Below, piece by piece: positions 54,138-61,165 of a stretch of DNA of 64,000 bases (position 1 is its first letter; every line of letters begins with the position of its first letter). The position numbers and the translations under genes were made by a program. The stretch comes from Flavobacteriaceae bacterium UBA5534 (GTDB taxonomy: Bacteria > Bacteroidota > Bacteroidia > Flavobacteriales > Flavobacteriaceae). The stretch spans positions 1 through 64,000 of the forward strand of contig DINS01000021.1 in the NCBI GenBank assembly GCA_002426015.1, written 5' to 3'. The notes below the pieces were generated by a model that saw nothing but the letters and a program-made list of their open reading frames with translations, was not told the DNA's origin and ran no database searches.

Positions 54138-54197
54138 AGGTTATAAAGTCGATTTTTATTATTAAATTTATGACAAATAAATCAACCACACCTGAAT

Positions 54198-55022
54198 ATG
54201 AAAAAAATTTTAGTTCCAACTGACTTTTCTAAAGAAGCCGAAAATGCTCTTAAAGTTGCGGCTCAACTTGCAAAAAAACACGACTGCGAAATTTATTTGT
54301 TACATATGTTAGAATTGCCTCTTCATGAGGTCGATGCTTTGAGCACACATAGTGCTTTGCCTGAAGCCATGTTTTTTATGAAACTGGCACACCAAAAGTT
54401 TGAGGACGTGATGTCAAGCTCTTTTTTAGACGGTATCACAGTTCACGAAACCGTCAAAGCCAACAATACGTTTACAGCTGTAATAGATACATGTCATGAG
54501 CACGATGTTGATATGATTGTTATGGGATCACATGGGGCAAGTGGATTTAAAGAAATGTTTATTGGTTCTAATACCGAAAAAGTGGTACGCACTTCTGATA
54601 TTCCTGTATTGGTTATTAAAAATGAGCATGCCAACTTTACCGTTGACAATTTTGTCTTTGCATCTGATTTTAAAAATGACAATAAAGAAACTTACAAACA
54701 AGCTGTTGATTTTGCTAAATCGTTTGATGCCAAAATACATTTGTTGATGGTCAATACACCTAACAATTTTAATACCACAGAGGTTTCCAACAAGCGCATT
54801 CGTGAGTTCATAAAAGATTATCCGTTTAATAATTTTAGCATCAATATTTATAATGATGAAACGGTAGAAAAGGGCATTTTGAATTTTTCTAAAATGATAG
54901 ATGCTGATTTAATCGGGATCAGTACTCACGGACGACAAGGTATTTCACATTTCTTCAATGGAAGTATCAGTGAAGATTTAGTGAACCATGCCAAACGTCC
55001 TGTGATTACTTTTAAAATCTAA
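54198..55022 (+). CDS. Universal stress protein with two tandem UspA domains
   Basis: 274 residues. The first Usp domain (about 1-145) starts KKILVPTDFSKEAENALKVA and has the ATP-binding pattern GSHGASGFKEMFIGSNTEKVV; the second (about 150-274) starts FVFASDFKNDN and has the weaker GISTHGRQGISHFFNGSISEDLV. Role: cytoplasmic stress-response nucleotide-binding protein, exact role unknown. TAAATTTA (54163-54170) is a one-off -7 box upstream, divergent from the rimP promoter. Confidence 0.92.
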   Translation: MKKILVPTDFSKEAENALKVAAQLAKKHDCEIYLLHMLELPLHEVDALSTHSALPEAMFFMKLAHQKFEDVMSSSFLDGITVHETVKANNTFTAVIDTCHEHDVDMIVMGSHGASGFKEMFIGSNTEKVVRTSDIPVLVIKNEHANFTVDNFVFASDFKNDNKETYKQAVDFAKSFDAKIHLLMVNTPNNFNTTEVSNKRIREFIKDYPFNNFSINIYNDETVEKGILNFSKMIDADLIGISTHGRQGISHFFNGSISEDLVNHAKRPVITFKI

Positions 55023-55042
55023 TACCCTTTTTTATAAAATGC

Positions 55043-55073
55043 AAAAAGTCTTCCTAAAAAGGAAGACTTTTTT
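55043..55073. terminator. Terminator after the universal stress gene
   Basis: AAAAAGTCTTCC / GGAAGACTTTTTT with a 6-nt loop, 20 nt past the stop. A and T flanks allow use on both strands. Confidence 0.88.
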
Positions 55074-55125
55074 GTTGCCCTACTAGGGCTTACCTCGACT
55101 TCGCTCGGCATAAACTTCTCGCCCA
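55071..55125. repeat. Partial copy of the tRNA-Gln 3' end plus a palindromic element
   Basis: The first 21 bases differ at one position from the DNA at the 3' end of the tRNA-Gln gene (55182 onward; shared CCTACTAGGGCT). The likeness then fades into cctcgacttcgctcgg, a short inverted-repeat sequence related to that at 49530. It is not a complete tRNA. Confidence 0.55.
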
Positions 55126-55150
55126 AATTAATTCATTTTAAAGCAAAAAA

Positions 55151-55174
55151 TCCCGACTTATTTCTAAATCGGGA
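55151..55174 (-). terminator. Terminator of tRNA-Gln
   Basis: Stem TCCCGA / TCGGGA, 12-nt loop, followed on the minus strand by a run of T residues, 13 nt past the tRNA 3' end. Confidence 0.7.
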
Positions 55175-55186
55175 CTTCAATTTTTG

Positions 55187-55259
55187 TTGGCCTACTAGGG
55201 CTCGAACCTAGACTCTTCTGGACCAAAACCAGACGTGTTGCCAGTTACACCATAGGCCA
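55187..55259 (-). tRNA. tRNA-Gln (anticodon TTG)
   Basis: 73 nt on the minus strand. Acceptor arm TGGCCTA / TAGGCCA with discriminator A; no CCA is encoded. D arm GTGT / ACAC; anticodon arm TCTGG-TTTTGGT-CCAGA, giving anticodon TTG; T arm CTAGG-TTCGAGC-CCTAG. The U1-A72 start is typical of bacterial tRNA-Gln. Confidence 0.96.
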
Positions 55260-55276
55260 ATCTCTAAATGAGGATG

Positions 55277-55307
55277 CAAATTTAGTACAAAGTTTGATTT
55301 GCACAAA
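55277..55307 (-). promoter_or_regulatory. Promoter of tRNA-Gln
   Basis: TTTG (55304-55307), 19-nt spacer, TAAATTTG (55277-55284) on the minus strand: the closest match to the full Bacteroidota consensus in the window, 17 nt before the mature tRNA. Confidence 0.75.
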
Positions 55308-55411
55308 CATTTTTTAAAGAAAATAACATCATTTACTTAACGTTTACTTAAAAACCTTTAGACCTTATTTTTTTATTCTTAAATTCGCCACTTCTACAAA
55401 ACATAGATTTT

Positions 55412-58400
55412 ATGACAAAATTCAGCTTTAAAAAATGGAATACGATTTTAGGTTGGTTCGTTTTTTTAATTTCACTTATCGTTTATGGATTAACAATTGA
55501 GCCAACGGTAAGTTTTTGGGACGCTGGCGAATATATTTTGACCTCATCAAAATTGCAAGTTGGACATCCACCAGGAGCGCCTCTGTTTCAAATGTTTGGA
55601 GCATTCTTTTCTATGTTTGCAATAGAACCTTCACAAATTGGGATGATGCTCAACATGATGAGTGCGGTAGCAAGTGCTTTTACCATTCTGTTTATGTTTT
55701 GGACCATTACACTACTATTAAAAAAGTTAGTTGGAACTGAAGAAAAGTTGACGCAAAACAATAAAGTAGCGATTTTAGGTAGTGCTTTAGTAGGTAGTTT
55801 GGCGTTTACATTTACTGACTCATTTTGGTTTAATGCAGTAGAGACCGAAGTGTACGCCATGGCAACATTGATCATGGCAATTCTTTTTTGGCTTGCTTTG
55901 CGATGGGAACAAGAAATGGATGAGCCACGAGGCAACCGATGGTTGGTACTGATTGCTTTTGTTATTGGGCTTTCGTTTGGGGTTCACTTTATGGGATTAC
56001 TGACCATTCCTGCGATCGGACTCATTTATTACTTTAAAAACTATAAAACCATAACGGTAAAAAATTTCATTATAGCCAATTTGATTTCGGCAGCTATCCT
56101 TTTATTCATTTTCAAATTATTACTGCCTAATGCCCTGAAGATTTTCAGTGCTTCGGAAATATTTTTTGTCAATACTTTTGGGCTTCCTTTTAATTCGGGA
56201 ACCATCATCGCATTCCTCATTGTCATAGCTGCTTTTTATTTTAGTTTAAAATATACCAAAGACAAAGGCAAACAAATTGCAAACACGCTCATACTCTGCC
56301 TGATGTTCATTTTTATCGGTTTCTCATGCTGGTTGATGTTGCCTATACGTGCCAATGCCAACGTAGTCATCAATGAGAATAATCCGTCTGATGCCAGAGA
56401 GTTGCTAGCTTACTATAATCTTGAGCAATATCCAGAAACTCACTTGTTTTACGGTCCTTTATTTACCGAACAATATACTGGACTTGATGAAAACGAGCCT
56501 TATGTTGACGACAAGCCTAATTATGAAAAAGACTATAAAACTGGCAAATATGTCATCATAAACGATTGGAAAAATGCCAAACAAAATTATAATTCTGAAC
56601 ATGCGGCAATATTGCCTAGAATGTGGAGCACCGAAAATGCCGAAAACTACATGATGTTTACTGGCTTATTGGATTTTTCCATAAAACCAGAATATCAAAT
56701 GCAAAACGAATTGCGTTCAATCGTAGCTGACTTTAAAAAGAATGTAGCGGAAGGACAAGTCGATTATGAAGATTATCATAATTTCCTTAAACAATTTGGA
56801 ACCTATCTTGATGTTGAAAAACCATCCTTAATTCAGAATATTGGGTATATGTTTGAATACCAATTAGGATATATGTATTGGCGCTATTTTATGTGGAATT
56901 TTGTCGGACGCCAAGATGATATTCAAGGTAAATATGACGATTTGCATGGCAATTGGATAAGTGGTATCAAATTTATAGACGAATGGCACCTCAACATGTC
57001 TCAAGACAATCTGCCAAGTGATGTTAAAAACAACAAAGCCAGAAATACATATTATTTCTTACCATTGATATTAGGACTCATTGGATTTTTATTCTTATTG
57101 AGCAAAGACAAGAAAACCTTTTGGACGATGCTGGTCTTTTTCTTGATGACAGGACTCGCCATACAATTTTACACCAATGTAAGACCATTCGAACCTCGCG
57201 AACGCGATTATTCGGTCATTGGTTCATTTTATGTGTTTGCTATTTGGATTGGTTTTGGCGTGTATGCTATCTATGAATCCATTAAAAAATATAGTTCTTC
57301 AAATTTATTGGCTCCAGCGATTACTTTAGTTTGTTTAGTATTAGTGCCAGGCATTTTAGCTGCCAACAATTGGGATGACCACGACCGATCAAACAAAGAA
57401 ACTGCACATTCAATGGCTGTGACATATCTCGAATCGTGTGCTCCAAATGCCATTTTGTTCACTATTGGTGATAATGACAGTTTTCCTTTGTGGTATGCAC
57501 AAGAGATTGAAGGTATTCGTCGCGATGTGAGAGTTATCAACACTAGTTTGTTCCAAACCGATTGGTACATCGATCAAATGAAACGTAAAGCTTACGATAG
57601 TGACCCAATCCCTTCACAATTGACACATGAGCAATATCGCTATGGGACCCGCGACTACATCATGCGACAAGAAGTCACCAAAGACACCATATCAATTAAA
57701 GATTTTATGGCCTTTGTGACAAGTGACAATCCTCGTGCCAAATTAAAGTACATATTGCAGCAACAAGGCGAAGACACAAGCGTGTATCCTAATCAGATGC
57801 TGAACTCAAATTTTTTCCCAACCAAATTTGTTAGTATTCCAGTTGACAAAGAAACTGTATTAAAAAACGGTATTGTGAAAGAAAAAGATGCCGATAAGAT
57901 TGTTGATGAAATTGTTATCGAAATAAAGGGAAGCGCACTATACAAAAACCGTTTGTTGATGTTGGATATTATTGCCAATAACAACTGGGAGCGACCAATA
58001 TACTTTACAGGTGGAAGTTTTGGTGATGACGATTATATTTGGATGAAAGATTACCTTCAGCTCGATGGTTTATGTTACAAATTAGTGCCTATCAAAACAC
58101 CAGTTGATAAAGCCAATCCTTTTGATATGGGACGCGTCGATAGTGATTTGATGTACGAAAAAGTCATGAAATGGCAATGGGGAAATAGCGGTACAGATAT
58201 ATACCATGATGTAGAAACTCGTAAAAACGGCATTACATATAGAGGGAATTTGGCTCGTTTGGTGGAGCAATTGATCAATGAAGACAAATTGGATAAAGCC
58301 GAAAAAATAGCCGATTTGGCTATGGAAAAAATGCCTGTGGATGATTTTGGTTTTTATACTTTATTGGAACCTTATATCAGTGCTTACTATGAAATTGGCA

Positions 58401-58720
58401 ACAAAGAAAAGGGCAGAAAACTCTACAAAGATGTGACCAAAAAGTATCAAGAAAACCTAACCTATTACAGTGGCTTATCAGAAGATAACCAAAAGCGTTA
58501 TCTAGACGAAATAGTGACCGATATTCAACGTTATCGAAGCTTAGTTGATATTTTGGTGGTTTATAAGGACAAAGAATTTGCAACCAAAGAAACAGAGAAA
58601 TTCAACAATTATCTAAAACTGTTCAGCCGTTTTGCAGGTGATGAACCAGAGCCAGAAACCATTAGAGAAGATAGAGACCTTTCTGTTGATACGATTGATA
58701 GCATCTTAAAATTAGAATAA
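55412..58720 (+). CDS. DUF2723 membrane protein (predicted GT-C/PMT-type glycosyltransferase)
   Basis: 1102 residues. The N-terminal signature YGLTIEPTVSFWDAGEYILTSSKLQVGHPPGAPLFQM defines DUF2723; Asp and Glu in WDAGE are the likely catalytic/metal pair by analogy with protein O-mannosyltransferases. About 12 membrane helices reach to residue 650, then a soluble domain (from about 670, with TIGDNDSFPLWYAQEIEGIRRDVRVINTSL) and TPR-like helices at the end. It probably moves a lipid-linked sugar onto exported proteins; this rests on fold analogy. The deacetylase gene follows after 7 nt. Confidence 0.88.
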   Translation: MTKFSFKKWNTILGWFVFLISLIVYGLTIEPTVSFWDAGEYILTSSKLQVGHPPGAPLFQMFGAFFSMFAIEPSQIGMMLNMMSAVASAFTILFMFWTITLLLKKLVGTEEKLTQNNKVAILGSALVGSLAFTFTDSFWFNAVETEVYAMATLIMAILFWLALRWEQEMDEPRGNRWLVLIAFVIGLSFGVHFMGLLTIPAIGLIYYFKNYKTITVKNFIIANLISAAILLFIFKLLLPNALKIFSASEIFFVNTFGLPFNSGTIIAFLIVIAAFYFSLKYTKDKGKQIANTLILCLMFIFIGFSCWLMLPIRANANVVINENNPSDARELLAYYNLEQYPETHLFYGPLFTEQYTGLDENEPYVDDKPNYEKDYKTGKYVIINDWKNAKQNYNSEHAAILPRMWSTENAENYMMFTGLLDFSIKPEYQMQNELRSIVADFKKNVAEGQVDYEDYHNFLKQFGTYLDVEKPSLIQNIGYMFEYQLGYMYWRYFMWNFVGRQDDIQGKYDDLHGNWISGIKFIDEWHLNMSQDNLPSDVKNNKARNTYYFLPLILGLIGFLFLLSKDKKTFWTMLVFFLMTGLAIQFYTNVRPFEPRERDYSVIGSFYVFAIWIGFGVYAIYESIKKYSSSNLLAPAITLVCLVLVPGILAANNWDDHDRSNKETAHSMAVTYLESCAPNAILFTIGDNDSFPLWYAQEIEGIRRDVRVINTSLFQTDWYIDQMKRKAYDSDPIPSQLTHEQYRYGTRDYIMRQEVTKDTISIKDFMAFVTSDNPRAKLKYILQQQGEDTSVYPNQMLNSNFFPTKFVSIPVDKETVLKNGIVKEKDADKIVDEIVIEIKGSALYKNRLLMLDIIANNNWERPIYFTGGSFGDDDYIWMKDYLQLDGLCYKLVPIKTPVDKANPFDMGRVDSDLMYEKVMKWQWGNSGTDIYHDVETRKNGITYRGNLARLVEQLINEDKLDKAEKIADLAMEKMPVDDFGFYTLLEPYISAYYEIGNKEKGRKLYKDVTKKYQENLTYYSGLSEDNQKRYLDEIVTDIQRYRSLVDILVVYKDKEFATKETEKFNNYLKLFSRFAGDEPEPETIREDRDLSVDTIDSILKLE

Positions 58721-58727
58721 TTTTCTT

Positions 58728-59411
58728 TTGAACATCATTCCGATAAAAACACCTTTGGTGGTCAAAAAACTATTTCCTGATTATATCTGGGACAAGGCTA
58801 CCATTGATAAGGTTTTGTATCTCACTTTTGATGATGGACCAACCCCAGAAATAACCAACTGGACTTTGCAAGAGTTAAAAAAACACAATGCAAAAGCCAC
58901 TTTTTTTTGCATTGGCAATAATATTGAAAAACATCCGAAAATCTTTCAACAGATTCTGGAAGAAGGCCATGCCATCGGTAACCATACACACAACCACATC
59001 AAAGGCTGGGAAACGAAAACCAAAGATTATATTGAAAACGTTTTGGAAGCTCAAAAAGCAATAAGCAATCAAATTCAAAATTCAAAATTCAACGATTCTG
59101 AAATCAACAATCCTCAATCGTCAATCGTCAAACTTTTCCGTCCACCTTACGGTAGAATCACTCCAAAACAAGGAAAAAAATTAATGGAACAAGGTTACAG
59201 CATTATCATGTGGGATGTATTGTCTTTTGATTGGGACAAAACAATATCTAACGACGATTGCTTTAACAATGTCATTTCTAAAACAAAAAAAGGAAGCATT
59301 ATTGTATTTCACGATAGTGTAAAAGCCAATGAAAGGCTTCAATATGCACTCCCAAAAGTATTGGATTATTTTACTAAAAAAGGTTACGAATTTAAGTCCT
59401 TACAAGACTAA
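58728..59411 (+). CDS. Polysaccharide deacetylase (NodB domain) with in-frame low-complexity insert
   Basis: 227 residues from a TTG start. NodB motifs are in order: TFDDGPTP (motif 1), GNHTHNH (motif 2), FRPPYGR (motif 3), WDVLSFDW (motif 4) and IIVFHDS (motif 5); metal ligands Asp and two His are present. It should be an active metal-dependent N- or O-deacetylase on a glycan. Between motifs 2 and 3, residues about 115-134 come from repetitive DNA. There is no signal peptide. Probably co-transcribed with the DUF2723 gene; convergent with the thioredoxin-like gene, overlapping by 4 bp. Confidence 0.9.
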   Translation: MNIIPIKTPLVVKKLFPDYIWDKATIDKVLYLTFDDGPTPEITNWTLQELKKHNAKATFFCIGNNIEKHPKIFQQILEEGHAIGNHTHNHIKGWETKTKDYIENVLEAQKAISNQIQNSKFNDSEINNPQSSIVKLFRPPYGRITPKQGKKLMEQGYSIIMWDVLSFDWDKTISNDDCFNNVISKTKKGSIIVFHDSVKANERLQYALPKVLDYFTKKGYEFKSLQD

Positions 59412-59704
59412 ATATACTCTTGTATTATACCTATTAAGGTATTGGCATCTTGCTCTCCACTATGTCGCCATTTCATCTCACCACTTTTATAAATAATGAG
59501 TGTTGGCAATCCTTTGACGCGCAATGCTTCTGCCAACTCTTTGTTTTTGTCAACATCTATTTTGATGACCTTGGCTTTGTCGCCAAGTGCAGCAGCTACA
59601 TCTCTTAGCACAGGATGCATTGCAGTAGATTGTTCGTTCCATTCTGTAAAAAAATCCAACAAAACAGGAATATCGACATCTATTAATTCCCCAAATTTTG
59701 ACAT
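59408..59704 (-). CDS. Thioredoxin-fold protein without active-site cysteines
   Basis: 98 residues of thioredoxin pattern: LLDFFTEWNEQSTAMHPVL, KVIKIDVDKNKELAEALRVKGLPTLIIYKSGE, with the cis-Pro in GLPT kept. The place of the CGPC motif after Trp reads NEQS, and the protein has no cysteine at all, so it cannot do disulfide exchange. It may act as a binding or folding helper. TAGGTTTG (59736-59743) upstream is an exact -7 box. Confidence 0.85.
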   Translation of the reverse strand: MSKFGELIDVDIPVLLDFFTEWNEQSTAMHPVLRDVAAALGDKAKVIKIDVDKNKELAEALRVKGLPTLIIYKSGEMKWRHSGEQDANTLIGIIQEYI

Positions 59705-59735
59705 ACATTAAAGGTTTAAGTCAAATGCGTTATTA

Positions 59736-59743
59736 CAAACCTA
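59736..59743 (-). promoter_or_regulatory. -7 box TAGGTTTG of the thioredoxin-like gene
   Basis: Exact TAnnTTTG on the minus strand, 31 nt before the ATG at 59704. The -33 element is not clear. Confidence 0.45.
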
Positions 59744-59806
59744 CATATTTTTTTTTATATTAAGCTATATCCTATACAAATAGGTTGCTTTTACTGAATA
59801 ATTAGA

Positions 59807-61048
59807 TTAAGAAATTTGCGTTTTTGACCCTTTTTTGAGTTCAATCACTGTAATTTCTGGCCAAATCCCTACGCGCCCAGGAAATGCATGATACCCAAAT
59901 CCTCGATTGACATTGATATATCTGCCAAATTCTTCATACAGCCCAGCCCATTGTTTATAGACATATTGCGAAGGGCTCCATCTAAAAAACCCAGGAATTT
60001 CAATCCCCATTTGCAAACCATGTGTGTGACCACTTAAGGTTAGATGATAATTGAAATCGTTTTGCTTCACTTTGTATTCCCAATGAGAAGGGTCGTGTGA
60101 TAATAAAATTTTAAAATCTTCTTTATTGATTCCTGTTGATGCTATTGCCAAATCTCCAGCTTGATTAAAACCTTTTCCCCAATTTTCTATCCCTACAATA
60201 GCTATTTTTTGACCATCTTTTTCAATATATCGATGTTCATTCAACAATAAATCAAACCCTATTTTTGGATGAATATCTTTGACTGCCTGAAAATTATTCT
60301 TTTTGTCTTCTTTGGTATTCCAATTGACATAATCACCATAGTCATGATTACCCAAAATAGAAAACTTTCCTAAAGGCGCATCGAGTTGTTTAAACACCTC
60401 AATCCAAGTATCCATTTCATCTGCTTTGTTATTGACAATATCACCTGTGAACAGCATAATATCTGACTTTTGCTCATTAATTAAATCGACACCATACTGA
60501 ATTTTTTCTTTGTTGGTAAAACTTCCTGAATGGATATCGGATATTTGAGTAATGGTCAAGCCATCAAAAGCATCTGGTAAATCGTCAAATGTCAATTGGT
60601 ACTTTAATACTTTATAATTATAGCGTCCTTGGATAATCCCATACAGAAAAGATGCAAAAGGTATCGCCGCAAGACCTAACGCTATTTTAGAGATAAAAGC
60701 CCTCCTACTGGCCAAAGGTTTTGTGTCACCAGCACTTATCCACGATATTGTTTTTTGAACAACCCTAATGATATCTTCTCCAAACATCATAACAACTAAA
60801 ACCAACTTGGGAATTAGAAATGTGAGTAATAATCCAGCGGCCAATTGAAAACCTTGTGTTTGACCAGAGCTTCTTGGTGTTGAAAATAGGGTATAAAACA
60901 GATTGAGGTAAACTACCAATGCTACAACAATCCAAATCCATTTGATAACTTTATTCTTTGTGAGCGTTTTAATAGCCTGAAAAGCATAAAATTCAATGAA
61001 AAAAAATAAAGCAGAAAATATGAGTAATGGAATAATGAAACGCGCCAT
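59807..61048 (-). CDS. Membrane metallophosphoesterase (YkuE-like)
   Basis: 413 residues from the ATG at 61048 (a TTG just upstream would add one). Three membrane helices (to about 100), another near 125-140, then a calcineurin-like phosphoesterase domain with QISDIHSGSF, FTGDIVNNKADE, ILGNHDYGDY, LLSHDPSHWE and LSGHTHGLQMG: the full set of metal-binding motifs. The domain would lie outside the cytoplasm. Substrate unknown; relatives act on phospholipid head groups or nucleotides. Confidence 0.9.
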   Translation of the reverse strand: MARFIIPLLIFSALFFFIEFYAFQAIKTLTKNKVIKWIWIVVALVVYLNLFYTLFSTPRSSGQTQGFQLAAGLLLTFLIPKLVLVVMMFGEDIIRVVQKTISWISAGDTKPLASRRAFISKIALGLAAIPFASFLYGIIQGRYNYKVLKYQLTFDDLPDAFDGLTITQISDIHSGSFTNKEKIQYGVDLINEQKSDIMLFTGDIVNNKADEMDTWIEVFKQLDAPLGKFSILGNHDYGDYVNWNTKEDKKNNFQAVKDIHPKIGFDLLLNEHRYIEKDGQKIAIVGIENWGKGFNQAGDLAIASTGINKEDFKILLSHDPSHWEYKVKQNDFNYHLTLSGHTHGLQMGIEIPGFFRWSPSQYVYKQWAGLYEEFGRYINVNRGFGYHAFPGRVGIWPEITVIELKKGSKTQIS

Positions 61049-61064
61049 CAAAAAAATCTTTTTT

Positions 61065-61072
61065 CAAAGATA
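61065..61072 (-). promoter_or_regulatory. -7 box TATCTTTG of the metallophosphoesterase gene
   Basis: Exact TAnnTTTG on the minus strand, 16 nt before the ATG at 61048. No TTG at the right distance. Confidence 0.45.
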
Positions 61073-61165
61073 CTTCAATTAAACTGTTATTAAAATCTTA
61101 TGATTAAATTTAACCATCCCTTAAGATTTAGTATATTTCGGAAGCATTTTGAACAAGTATCACAA

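Noticed and set aside
55071..55125. A second tRNA gene
   Set aside because: Only the 3' arm is similar; no anticodon arm or acceptor partner can be formed.
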